DNA of 64,000 nt, from the NCBI GenBank assembly GCA_009823395.1, contig CM020513.1, positions 18,478,501 through 18,542,500 of the forward strand. The letters run 5' to 3'. The stretch comes from Thamnaconus septentrionalis. Lineage: Eukaryota > Chordata > Actinopteri > Tetraodontiformes > Monacanthidae. This document shows positions 24,325 to 35,520 of the stretch, piece after piece. The first letter of the stretch is position 1; each line of letters starts with the position of its first letter. A model generated the notes under the pieces. The model made no database searches, was not told the origin of the DNA, and saw nothing but the letters and a program-made list of their open reading frames with translations. The position numbers and the translations under genes were made by a program.

Positions 24325-26410
24325 TAATACAGCTTGAGGTAGCAATCTCAAAGCTCAGCTTGCACCTTGGGGTTGAATGAGGGTAATCGAATGTACTAAA
24401 CGGCACGGCTCTGGAGTGCTGCTAATTTGGCTGGATTGTTGTCAGAAGATGGGGTCGCGCATTTGCATCGCTCTCGCAGGAAGTGCTGGGATGACACCGG
24501 GGGGGGAGGGAGGGAGGGGCCGGGGTAGGGAGGGAAATGATATTGGGCGCGCCACTGTAATGAGATCTCCTACCTTGACTGAAAATTGCAAAAAGCCACA
24601 CCAAGTGGACCTCGGCGATCCCGGAGGCAGGAGATGAGCAGTGAGCAAACTCCTGATTATTTTATAGGAATGGTGTATAACACTGTTGTGCTATTATCGC
24701 GTTAACCGACTGTACTTCTCGCACATGGATCTAAACGGGGGGGATTCGTCGAGGTTTTTATTTTCTTCTTCTCTCATTGTTTAATGTGGTGGTTGCTCCA
24801 GTCGTCTCTCTTGCTTGTAAATGCTCGTTGGTTCCTCTGCAGCGCGGCGGTCGTCACTTTGATTGCCCGGAGGGGACGCGAACGCAACAGGCACCGATGC
24901 AAGCCAGAAGATGACACCAAAGTGTCAGCTTTCATTAAAAACACATCCTTTAATCCAGTTTCAGATCTTTGAGGGAATTCTCTCCCGTATGCTTCTTATG
25001 TGTTCAGACTTATTATTTTATCCTAGCAAAAATATAAACTGTATTGTTTATTTGAATAAATGTCATGAGAAATCTTATTTTTGGGAGTACTGTGTGAGTC
25101 ATTAGAGTAGGTTTGGTCTCAATCATAACAATTACCCAAACATCAACGATGCACTTCTGCGCTATGTATTTTGCAGTGTAGTAAACGCTAAAGACCCTTG
25201 CAGAGCTGTGTCTTCCAGAACTTTTTTGTTTTTTTAAAGTTACGGTAACTCCAATATTTTTTAGTAAAAAACAAGTGTTTGCTTGCAGATTGTGTGGAAA
25301 TACATGAGTTGGTTGTATGTCAGTTTTTATTTTGTTCAAGTCAATGATGACACATTTTGAAAGGATGATATCAAAAGATGGGCTATTCTCTCTCTCAGTT
25401 GTCTTGCAGGTAACACTAGCTATAGCTGTATACATTAGGCTAATACGCTCTTCAGGGCTCACTGTTTTCATTGTGTCTGCTAGTAATTCATAAACATTTT
25501 TGACATTTCAATTAACAGAAGCAGCTACTCACATTAAAATGAGACATCCAAAAAAAAAACTTTAATACTTTTCTACATATCTTTTCTTTATGCTATCAAA
25601 GGTGTTCTATTTCCTTTTAGTGTAAAAATGTGAAAAAAATAGTTGTCTGTTTTTGAGAAAATATTAAAGTACAAAATGTTGCAAACATTGTTCTGGCGTG
25701 GGTGGTTGTTTGATAAAGTACACAATGGTTTTTTTTGTGTGGCAATGGGTTATCACCGTTTTGTGTTTTTTTTTTCCCTTTTGAAGTTTTGACCACAAAA
25801 CTCGTGTGTTGGTTAAAAAAACTTCATAACCCAGTCAAGTCAAAAATCTTGTATTTCAAGGTGTAAAAACATTTAAGACAACCATGACAGTAATGCTTCA
25901 ACATTTCAATGTGCATAAGAAAGAGACCTAAATCCAATAGAATTCAAACAAAATACAATTCAAAAAGATAAACACAAATATACCTGGCTAAAACAATTAC
26001 GTGGTGGCATTGGGCCAGACTTAATGCTTGTGGGAAAAAAAAAAACAGCCTTGAACTGGATTAAATTACTGCCTGTTCAACCTGCAGCTACACACAAAAC
26101 AATCACAATCATGTCAAACAAACGACGTGGAACTGAACCTATGTGGAACCTGCGTTTAAACAGATTTCAGTTCTGTGTCAAGTATGACTCATTTAATGCT
26201 TTATTCTATCCAATTATTACCAAAGCTGGTTATTCTTCACATTTCGAGTGGAATGCAATAGTTTCAGTTTCTGAAAGACAACAAAGTACACACTTTGCAT
26301 GACTGCATTTAAACATAAATAAACCTACCGGTGGCAAAACCTGGACATTAAAAATGTAAAACCATCATTTATCAAAAAAACAAACAAACAGTGAAAACGC
26401 AGCGAAGAAA
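23274..26410. other. arih1 3' UTR and intergenic DNA, with a CpG/G-rich patch
   Basis: AATAAA signals at 23428-23433 and 23443-23448 give a short arih1 3' end; more distal signals (for example near 25056) would allow a longer one. A (CT)n tract lies at about 24299-24324. From about 24440 to 24900 the DNA becomes CpG-rich, with an ATTTGCAT octamer near 24463 and a G-rich tract at 24499-24534. From about 25000 on it is AT-rich and featureless. No coding exon is supported. Confidence 0.5.
24499..24534 (+). other. G-rich tract with G-quadruplex potential
   Basis: At least seven runs of three or more G separated by 1-2 nt loops, which satisfies the usual G3+N1-7 quadruplex pattern on the plus strand. 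It lies inside the CpG-rich patch downstream of arih1. Confidence 0.8.
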
Positions 26411-27420
26411 CTATTCTTCGATCTTCAGCCAGCCTTTCTTATAGTCGATGAGCAGCTCCAGGAAGTACCTCCACTCGGGCTCGCTGTCGTAGCGCACCTC
26501 AAAGATGGTCTTGAGGGGGTTGCTGTGGGCCTCGTGGACTCGGAGCACCTCGCCCCTGTACCACACCTCCGACTTGTCGTCCTCCTCGTAGAGGTGGCGG
26601 ATCTTCTTCCCCACCAGGTCCGGGTAGCGGAGCCTCCCGGCTGCCTCGGCCCTCCGCACGGCTTGGTGCAGCGCCAGGTGCCTCCTGTGCTCGGCGGCGG
26701 CGGCGCACCGCGCCGACAGATACGGGCAGCGTTTGACCTTCAGGAAGGACGGGCGCTTCCTCTTGGATGAGCCGCGCGGCGCCGCCCTGGTGGTCGCGTG
26801 AAGAAACCCCCCCGCCCTGCGCCACTTGCGCGCCCCCTCGCCGGCGTCGGTGCCGGAGGTGTCGGAGTCCGGGACGGCTTGGTAGCGAGCCTTCTTCCGG
26901 TTGCAGCAGAACGTCCTCCTCAGTTTGAGGATCACGCCGGTGCATTTGGCCGACCTGATGGCAGGCTTGGGACCCTGCGCGTCTGGATCACCGGGGGACG
27001 GAGGCAGATCCTCAAAGGTCAAAGGGCACATCCATGAATTGTCAGAGGTGGTGATTGGTGGCGAGCAGGAAGAAATTTTCTCTGCTTTCGTGCAGTCGTC
27101 TCCCTTCGCCTCGGCCCCTTCCGACTCGCTGCCTCTTTTCGCGTTTTGGTAAAATCCATCATTTAGCCCGACAGCGCCACCACCCTCGTCCTTGTCTTCA
27201 TCAGACAGGCCGTCGTCAAGAAACGTGCGCCTCGAGCTGCTCTTGATCCGGCTCTTTCTTCTGTTCTGCATCGCTTTCCGGTCCGTCGCCCGTCCCGGCG
27301 ACTGAGAGTCGGCAGGTGAGGCTGGCGAGGCGACATCGTCGTCGGCCACGGTGACGGCGCTGATCGCCTCCTCGCGCGCTTCCTCTTTGACCGCGCAATC
27401 CGCCTCGTCCATATCTAATC
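26411..27420 (-). CDS. Exon encoding a basic linker and a C-terminal spindlin-like Tudor domain
   Basis: One open exon, very GC-rich, ending at a TAA in 26411-26413. A strong acceptor (TGTTGCAG) precedes 27420. If translation starts at the first internal Met (27412, MDEADCAVKEE) the protein has 333 residues. Residues 1-110 are acidic and Ser-rich with a basic patch (QNRRKSRIKSSSRRTF); 190-250 are strongly basic. The last 69 residues, from VGKKIRHLYEEDDKSEVWYRG to LLIDYKKGWLKIEE, resemble one Tudor-like repeat of the Spin/SSTY family, whose third repeat in SPIN1 ends YQLLDDYKEGDLRI. Spindlins carry three such repeats and read histone H3 methylation; only one is seen here. The phase at 27420 is 1, matching the donor of the c15orf39-like exon at 29104, so this may be that gene's last exon and not an independent gene. 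Confidence 0.7.
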
Positions 27421-29103
27421 CTGCAACACAGCGAAGGCAGTGTTTAGGAGGGGACGAGCCGCAGTGTGCAGGACATGCGCAGTGTGTGAGGTGCAACTGG
27501 AAAACATTTTTTCAAACTCGCTGACTTTTAACAATGTATTCAATGTTAGGACAAAGCAGATGACGGCCCGATTCCTCCACATGGACACACTGTTGCAACA
27601 GGGGGACAGAACAAACGACTGCAGGAGCGGAAGAATTGAAGTTATGACTCAAAACAGCAGCTCGACCTGAGCAAAGTTCAGACGCCGCTGTCAGGTGCTC
27701 GTAAAGCATGTGAACTGTTCATAATGTCAGCCTCCAACAGAAATTCAATAACTCCAGCAAGCCAGTGGACACACAGGACGATTATGGTTCAAGGGAGATT
27801 CAATTTAAACCACTGTGTTGAAGACAAAACTGATGAAGTTCTATCAATATTTGCCCGTGCCCGGTCTAAAGGTAGAGGGCGTTACATCTGTACAGGATTT
27901 AAGAGTATTTAACACCAACAGAGGGAATCTGTATTTGTGAACCTGGGTTATGCAAATAAGTTTAAACTGATTGTTTGTGGCAGGTTTCTCACAATAACAG
28001 GTTTCTCTGAACTCAGCTTTAAATTGGCCTGACCTGCAGATTAACACAAGTACAGCAAGACAGAAACCACATGATGCATTTGATTCAGGCAGGAAGGGCG
28101 ACAGTGACAGTTGATTGTTAGTTAGTTAGTTAGTTGGGTGTGTCAAGGCTCAAAGAATCAAAGAGTACAGGGTGAGATGCAGTCACTCTGACTTTCTGCC
28201 CCTCTACATGCTTTTCACCCAAACGCATGATCTTTCATCACATGTGACTAGTCTCATGCTCATGCAGATGCAACATTACATCAGACAGAAAAAGAACACA
28301 TTGAGAATGATTTACAAAAGGCAGGGAAGGTGCAACTAGATGTCGCAAACTAAAAAAATACCAGCAACATTGGTTTTAGTTGACGGTGATGCAGCAAAGT
28401 TGGCTTAGTGCCTTGATCTTTAACTCGTGACGTGACAGTCTAGTCACTCCATTCATCTGGTAGTCTATCCAACAGTCTACGTCATAGCTATTAGTAGGAA
28501 GGGGAGTTGAATTTCAGCATAAAGAAGCAGAGGTTTATTGATTGTGAATCAGAGAAAGCAGAGAGTAGTGAAATTGAGGGACAACATAAAAAATAAATAT
28601 ACCTTGGCTTTCTTTATGACATCAGGTGAGCTTGATTCTGCAAAAAAAATAAATGAACTTGATATATTTTATAATTTAATTGTTATAAGAAAGTATAAAA
28701 ATTCAAAAGCACTACTTGGAGGAAAAAGACAATAAATTGACAAATAATAGTACCATCACTCAGGTAATCGGTAACCAACTCCATGCAACAACCTACCGGA
28801 CTTTGCAGAAATCTTCGAGAAGTAAAACAAAAACAAACACTGTTGCTTTGACAGTCACTGTGTATATGTTGCGTGCCAAATAAACAAAATATAATGAGGA
28901 CAAGACGTGATATAAAAAAATGTGAATGAATGGATGTCAAATTTGTGAGAGGGTCTTGTTGTTATCACCATTCTGCGATAACAACAGAACACAGGGTGTC
29001 TGTGGGATCTTTGTGGATATCAATGTATGCATCCCTTGAGAGCTGTCTAAGTGTTTATGTTGTTTGCTGAAACACATACATGGAGCTGCATCAGTTCACT
29101 TAC
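27421..29103 (-). other. Probable intron between the c15orf39-like main exon and the Tudor exon
   Basis: 1.68 kb, AT-rich, bounded on the minus strand by donor GTAAGTG (29097-29103) and acceptor TTGCAG (27421-27426). It contains a (GTTA)n stretch near 28118 and a possible 35-nt exon at 28603-28637 with a good acceptor and a GTATAT donor. That exon would change the phase and is therefore not included. Confidence 0.5.
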
Positions 29104-32100
29104 CCAGATACTTGGTGACGCAGCAGTAATACAAGACGTTGGCCACGTCGGCGTAGATGTCAGGGAGGTGCTTGAGGCTCATCAGCTTCCTCAGCCGGGA
29201 GGAACACGGCCGCTTGTGAAGCTGGATGAGGATCTTTTCTTCCGACAGGGTGGCGGGTCGCAGCTCGATTTTGTGCTCCTGCAGCACCTGGTCGATGTAG
29301 TTGCTCTGGACCATCGGGAACAGCTGCTCCTTCATCACCAGCATCGGCAGGAAAACTGCACCGGCCCGAATGACGTGCGGGAACGGACAGCGGTCCTGCA
29401 CGATGTACTCGTTCAACCTCTGCAGGAGATCCTGAAGTGCCGACTTGATTTCCTCATTGAACCAGAGCAGCCTGGCTTTCACCCCCAACAGACAGGACAC
29501 CTTTGTTGCTTTGCCATGAGGAGAGGGTGTCTCGGCAAGGTCCAGCTGAGACAGCCAGGTCTTGAGCGCCTCCTCCGAAGATGCAAACACAGATTTGTTG
29601 ATTAGCTTGTAGAGGGAATGGTGCAACTCAAAGAAGTGCTTGCGAACTGGGATCTGAGGGCTGGGTTTTGGTATATTTTTTTCCGTCGCCGTCGTGCTTG
29701 GATTCTCTGGAGGTCGAGCAGAGCTGGAGGGCTTCACATCAGGAAGGAGGATTGTGAAGGTAGTCAATTTCAGGCAATGCGGTGGAATGTTTTTAAAATC
29801 AGCTTTGGTATTACTTGGTGGAGGTGGAGTGGTGGGTCTGGGCTTAACTGCCTGTTTCTGCGGTGTGCTCGTTTTCTCGACTGGAGGTGGATCAATCTGT
29901 GCTCTTACTTTAACAGGAATGGACACTTCTGCTGTCTGCTTTTGATCTGCAAATGTATTCTGTTTTTCAAGTGTACCAGGATCACCTTTATTTAACCCCA
30001 GGATGTGGCCACAGTCAGATGAGCTGCTCTCTTTCCATTCTTTTTTTATCGCTACTTTGCTGTAGTCCTCCTGACAAACAGACTTCTTCTCACACACGTC
30101 TTTGTTTGACAAATCTTCTTCCAACTTAATATTTTTGGCTTCCACAATACCCTCGATGGGCTTTTCTTGACACACAAGCTGCTCTTTGTCTTCGCCTATC
30201 CTTTTCTCACTGTTGTCTCGCTTGCTTTGGCTTTCACAGTGGTCAGACCTGATGGGTTTGGGAGGTACTGTGCCTGCAATTGACCCCTCATAGACCTGCA
30301 ACTGTGCTTTGTAAGGTGCCAGACTGAAGACATCGCTGATAACGGGCATTGGAGGAGACTGACTTGCACTTCTAAGTTTTGCTATCTTCGTTTCTACTTT
30401 CTTGGGTTTTTTGGGGAATTCCACTTCATCCAATATTTCTTCCCTTTCTTTTTTTATTTCAACTGGAGAAACTGAGCAGGAGATGCTTCTTTTGGGGGCG
30501 ACTTTCAAACCTGAACTTGTGAAGGGGAATTTGACATTGTGTTTACGTTCTGGTGAAACAGGCGGCGAATAAATTATTTTTCTGACATTCAAACCTTTTT
30601 GGATAACCGAGTTTGTTTCGTCTGACCTGTCATGAGGCAAGAAAGTTTGCCGTGTCCTTGGAGATACATTGGTTTCACATGAGGAATAATCCTTGTATCT
30701 GCCCACATTCAGGAGGCCATGTGGAGCACAGTGTCCGTTATTTTGAGTCTTTGGAGAGACGTCTGGTTCGCTGGTTCGTCTGGTTGGGACTGCTCGATCT
30801 GGTGTGCTGGGGCGTGCTGGGTCAACAAGCAGCGTGGAGCCGTGATTGATATTTGTTACAGAGAACTTGGAGTAGTCTATGCAGAAGCCTGAAGAGGAAT
30901 CGTTTGCGCGATCCGATGACGTGTCTTGTTTTTGCAAGGGTGCTGTGCATTGGATTGCATCGGAATGAAACCTAGGAATGGCATAGTAATGTAAGCCCAG
31001 ACCCTGCAACAAGGCAGGATTTGGTGGGGTGTCAGTGCAAGCAAAAGGAAAGGGAACATCAACATGACGCAAGCCAGGTGACCCATAATGTTCCTGTGGA
31101 CACTGAACTGTGTGCTTTAGTATAATAGGAACATCTTCTCTCGTCTGACTGCGGTTATCTTTATGCGCTGCCCTGCTTTCCACCTCCACATCTGGCTGGG
31201 TGCAGTAAAACATTGGCCGCTGTGTTAGATGGCCATATTTGGCCATGGGAGAATGTTCCTGATAAACGTCTGAGGTCTTGTGCTCATATGTGTAATGGGA
31301 GGGGTACAAGCAAGGGTAGCCTCTGGGGGATGTCTGCTCACTCTGCTCGCTTAAAGAACCAAAGTGTGTTCGAAACAGGGAGGAGGGATAACTTTTGTAG
31401 TTTGGCTCAATGACAGCAGCGTAAGGCGCCGCTCCGCCGGGACTGTACTCCACAGGTATCCTCTGCAGGCGTCCTGCACTGGGCTCAAACTGCAAAGCTC
31501 CGCGTTGCAACACCGTGTCCCCCGTTTTCTTCTGGAATGCCGAGTTTTCTTTGTAGCGAGGGTCAGTTTGCACCCAATGAGGTTTGCGCACAGCCGTGGG
31601 CATCCCAGGAAATGCAGGTTCCCTGCTGTATTGTCCTCTCACACAACCCATGTCATCACAGCAGGGGTTGTGAGCATAAACAGGCTTAGGAATGGCCAAG
31701 TAACTCTGGTTTTCAGACAGTGGAGATGAAGTTTCACTTCCAGTTTTGGGATTCCTGACAGCCACTAGTGTGGCAGCTGCCGAGCTGCTAATACCAGGGC
31801 TTTTGGTGTACAGTTTAAATCCCTGTTTTACTGGGGCAAGAGGTGAAAGGGGCGGTTGGAGTGACCCTCTGTTGAAGAATTGCTGTCTTGCCTGTAAAAT
31901 GCGTTGTGTTCCGTCTCCATGCCAGAGAGGTGACTCACACCACGCCTGCCATCCAGCAGGGAGGTTTTTGAGTCACTCAAGGGAGAAGTGAACTGTGCTC
32001 TGTTTTTGCCTTGAGGGTCATAAGCATAGTATGCGCCGTTGTACGGAAGCATATGCTTACCATGGTAGTTTGACATATCTAATGGTTTGGGCAGTCCACT

Positions 32101-32130
32101 GGATGATACAGTCCCATCGAAGAGTGGCAT
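29104..32130 (-). CDS. c15orf39: C15orf39-like protein, main coding exon (with one frame break)
   Basis: A large exon of a vertebrate protein of unclear biochemical role. Start at 32130 (MPLFDGTVSSSG), after an acceptor about 90 nt upstream. The N-terminal 100 residues read in one frame. After a G4 run at 31849-31852 the matching frame shifts and stays open to the end, covering about 900 further residues. Low-complexity Pro/Ser-rich sequence fills most of it. Family signatures are SPPMPVISDVFSLAPYKAQL in the middle and the C-terminal helical block FFELHHSLYKLI, RCPFPHVIRAGAVFLP, VLQEHKIELRPATLSEE, LKHLPDIYADV, which closely parallels human C15orf39. The exon ends in LG at donor GTAAGTG (phase 1); human C15orf39 continues there with another C-terminal segment. 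Reading through that donor gives a stop at 29096. Gene order next to ppcdc is as in human 15q24. Confidence 0.85.
31849..31852 (-). other. c15orf39: Frame break at a G4 homopolymer in the c15orf39-like exon
   Basis: Coding-strand C4. The upstream frame ends ten codons later in NRPFHLLPQ-stop, while the other frame continues PPLSPLAPVKQGFKLYTK and onward for about 900 codons. One additional C would join the two. Both halves are long and non-random, so the gene is real and either the base count or the allele is faulty. Confidence 0.75.
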
Positions 32131-33431
32131 TTTGCGTTACAATACTTGGTTAATGGCAGGATGCATCCCCTGGCTGCACACCACGCAACTTTGCTCTTGT
32201 GGAGTGATGAATTGGCTCCAGGCCTAGAAGTAAAAAAATGGAAAAAAAACAACAATTTAAGAACTACCTTCAGTGTCCAACAAAAGTAGATATTTCAGTT
32301 CAAAGAGAAACCTTTTTTAAGCAGCTTGAATAAATGGCAATTCAAATAGAGTCGATGTTAAAGAGCAAATAGCTAAGGCTTACTTTCTCAAATTGACAAA
32401 ACTTGTGCCTCATCACATGTATGTCACAAGCAACCCGTCAGCAGTTGTTTGTGAGAAGCGCATGCCTGACAGAGGTGAAAAGCAAAGAGTAGCAAACAAA
32501 TAGCAAAGACGCTCAAATTCAGGAAACGTCTGAGGATGATTCACACCTTTACAGTCTGCAACAAGTACGAATGTCAAAGACGAAGAATGAGAATCATTTC
32601 CTGCAGACAGACACTTCGACAGCTGTGTCACATCACAATAAGCAAACCTGCTGTCATGAAGAAGCTAAAAATGAAAAGCAGATATGGTGCAGGAGTCTTC
32701 ACCTTGACACCTTTGGGCAAGCTGACACAAGCCTTGTTTTATTTAATAATTTGTTTCTGTTCTTATACATCAGACTAGACTCTTGGTTGTGTTATAGAGA
32801 AAAGGCTAACTTTGCCTGCATGGTTTATTTTTAGAGTACGTTGCGAAAATCCTCAGTTTGGAAGCCAAGTTAGAGGGGAAAACATACTTCCTGCATTGCA
32901 TTCCTGTTTTGTAACCAGCAGAAGTTAGTTTACGCAACCTTCTGTAGATTTAACGCAATGTTTATTTGGCTTGCAAGCAAAATGCTTAAAAAAAAAAATT
33001 AAAAAAATAGGTATTGTTTTTATAATGTGTATTTTGATATGGAAACAATCAATTGGATAACAATATTGAATCAATTTATGCTTTGAGCCAAAAGTATGTA
33101 AAATTAACTTTTTACTGACACATTTCCCTGAAATATAATGGATATACATTCTGATGTATTACTTTGATGCCAATATGAAACCATCCTATGTATTATGACT
33201 TTCCAAACAAATGCATTCTGGCAACAAAAAGCCAATTAACTTTTTACACAGTTGACTTTCTGCAGCATTCGAGCTCATACCAGTCAAATGGCAACAAATG
33301 CAGCAGTGACTAACGGGATAATATGCTCATGAAATAGGCATTAAAAACACAGATGTCACGTTTGTTTGCAGTGCGCTTTAATGTCCACTAGAATATACTG
33401 TATCGCACTGAGTGGACCTTAAATCCGGGTC

Positions 33432-33434
<3 letters not shown>

Positions 33435-33475
<41 letters not shown>

Positions 33476-33514
33476 CTCTCTCTCTCTCTCTTCATTGCAA
33501 TGAAAAAACACAAT

Positions 33515-33565
<51 letters not shown>

Positions 33566-33590
33566 CATTGCAATGAAAAAACACAATATC
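33435..33590 (+). repeat. Compound CA/CT microsatellite with a duplicated spacer
   Basis: (CA)n, then (CT)n, then TTCATTGCAATGAAAAAACA, then (CA)n, then the same spacer again (33491-33514 and 33563-33590, differing at one position near the end). The repeat block plus its spacer has duplicated as a unit. Confidence 0.9.
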
Positions 33591-33676
33591 ACTCTACACA
33601 TGACCCATAGGCGGCTCATGTGACACAGATCACACAGTTCAATGTGCTGACACTGACTGGGGGCCTTACTAGGAGT

Positions 33677-33698
33677 GTGTGTGTGTGTGTGTGTGTGT
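33677..33698 (+). repeat. (GT)n microsatellite
   Basis: About eleven GT units. Confidence 0.9.
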
Positions 33699-33807
33699 CA
33701 GGTAGGCACTTTCACATTGGCAATGGCGAGTGTTATGACTTCCGAGGAAGTCAGAACCGCTAGGCCTAAGAGCACGTGGATGAATCAGACAACAAGCCCC
33801 CCCCACC

Positions 33808-33841
33808 CCCCTCTCCTCCTCCTCCTCCTCCTCCTCCTCCT
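33808..33841 (+). repeat. (CTC)n trinucleotide repeat
   Basis: About ten CTC/CCT units after a C-rich stretch, near the presumed c15orf39-like promoter. Confidence 0.9.
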
Positions 33842-34286
33842 CTCTTAAACTGTCGCAACGCGATTCGATCGGATGTTCGGCGAGTCGTGTTCACAGCAGA
33901 AACACCCAGGAAAGTCGCTCAGAGTCCAATCGATATGAATCACGCTCATTCGCCAAAGGCGCACGTACAGCTCCACGGGGGGGGGAGGAATTTGCTTATC
34001 AGCGGCCGCAACATGTAACGACATCATGCGTTCGCGCCGTCCGCGAAGAATAGTGGGGGCTGCCTGCGCGCTCAGATCGTATGGAATTCTTCAAAAACGC
34101 GGAGAAGAGCTCGCGTTTGTCACTCATTTTCATTAGCGACAGCCAGAACGCGGCGAGTTTCCAACCATCTCGGATGCTTTGGCTGGACCAGAGTTGTCTG
34201 GGTTTTTTTTTTTTTTTATTGGGTTTTTTTAAATCATGGTGCCACATTAACTTGAAGTTCGGGACGCTGTCTGCTGCTCAGCTTAC

Positions 34287-34500
34287 CTCCTCGCTGCTGC
34301 GGCGACAGAATGACGCTCCTCGAACAATCCATAGGAGAAAACTTCAAAGTGCAGAGGGGGTAAAAAAAAAAAAAATTAGTGCGTGGTGGCACGTTCTGTC
34401 GTCGGTTAGAGGCTCGGCTCGGTCGCGCGAAGGTCTCGGGCGCGCACACCACTCCACGCGGCTCCTCGAAAAGTCAGTCCCACACAGTGAAGAAACTGCG
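34287..34500 (-). promoter_or_regulatory. Probable 5' UTR exon and CpG-rich promoter of the c15orf39-like gene
   Basis: On the minus strand a consensus donor (GAG|GTAAGC) sits at 34287/34286, downstream of CpG-rich DNA (GCGCGAAGG, GGGCGCGCAC around 34420-34450). This fits a non-coding first exon transcribed toward the coding exon that starts at 32130. The transcription start itself cannot be fixed from sequence. Confidence 0.5.
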
Positions 34501-35117
34501 GCACAAAAGGAAGGAAGGAGGAGGATGGTCTTTGATCAATAGGCGGAGTCTCATCCGCCTTACCGTGCCAATGTCCCACATAGTTTCTCACATTTACTGG
34601 CAGGCTCCTGGTGGATCACTGCCAGCTGCGTGATGACACACCTCGTGTGTCCAGTCATGTGTTTGTACCTGCATTGATCCTGTCGTGTGTGTGCATGCGC
34701 TAGATAGATAGATGGGCTGGATTATCTATTCACCAAGGACACCAGTGGAGAAGTCTTGCACAGTTCATTCATCCAGAAAGTCTAAATATCCATAGAAAAC
34801 ATGTTGAGCCCTGTGTTTGTAGTCCCCCTGCAAAAAAAAAGAGAAGACTGTTTCAACCTCCTACCAAAACTACTGACAGTTTGTTGTATTTTATAGCATT
34901 TAATTGGTGGTTTTTTGAGGGGGCAGACTCCCAGCTGGTCGAGTTGTCACTTTGTGTCAATGTCAGCCTTGTGTGACATCACAAGGGGATTGTTTTTAAA
35001 ACTGCAAATTTGTATCACTCTGTGTCACTCCTTTAAAAGAAGAATAAACCCACTTTACACTCAAAACAATTTTCAGAGCTAAGCTTCTCTGATGATAAAG
35101 GAAACCATGGGAAACAT

Positions 35118-35520
35118 CTAACTGGCATCTGACTCAATGAGCTGTTGTGAAGCGAGGCAGAATCCCTTCAGATTGACCTCTTCCTGATGTAGATAATGGT
35201 TAATCTGATCAGACAAAATCGGGTCAGCCATTATTTTCTCAGCTCCACTTGTTTTTTCCCTCTTTTGGAGAAGTAGCAACAAATCCAATGAACGCCGCAG
35301 CCGCTTGAAGTCCACGGTGGTGCGTGAACTCGCCATGTATAGCGAGACTGTAGAGCCATATTTTCCATTTAGTTGGTTTAACCTCTGGCTGAGTTCATGT
35401 CTTGCCAGACTTGCATCATGCTGGTCCCTCGTCACTTGTGACTTGGTGCCTCATTTGCGCGTCCCGCGGGGCCGCCGTAGTTCAGCCTCGACAAGTTGGT
35501 GGCTTCCATCAGTCCCTGTG
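35118..35520 (-). pseudogene. Unrecognised small ORF, possibly a disrupted or single-exon gene
   Basis: Not recognised. On the minus strand a 105-codon frame (35118-35435) encodes a helical, Leu-rich peptide with non-random composition (HELSQRLNQLNGKYGS; DFKRLRRSLDLLLLLQKR; SDQINHYLHQEEVNLKG). Just upstream, in another frame, an ATG in good context begins MEATNLSRLNYGGPAGR and runs into a TGA about 25 codons later, at the point where the longer frame becomes open. The longer frame has no ATG of its own near its 5' end. The two pieces look like one protein of about 130 residues interrupted by a one-base shift, but an unrelated pair of ORFs is possible. No splice junction fits between them and no poly-A tail is seen. 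Confidence 0.35.

Larger units (their letters stand above)
32131..34286 (-). other. 5' UTR and first intron of the c15orf39-like gene
   Basis: A minus-strand acceptor near 32223 (CTTCTAG) and a donor GTAAGC at 34281-34286 bound a likely intron of about 2 kb. No coding exon is seen. It carries the microsatellites annotated at 33435-33590, 33677-33698 and 33808-33841. Confidence 0.5.
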
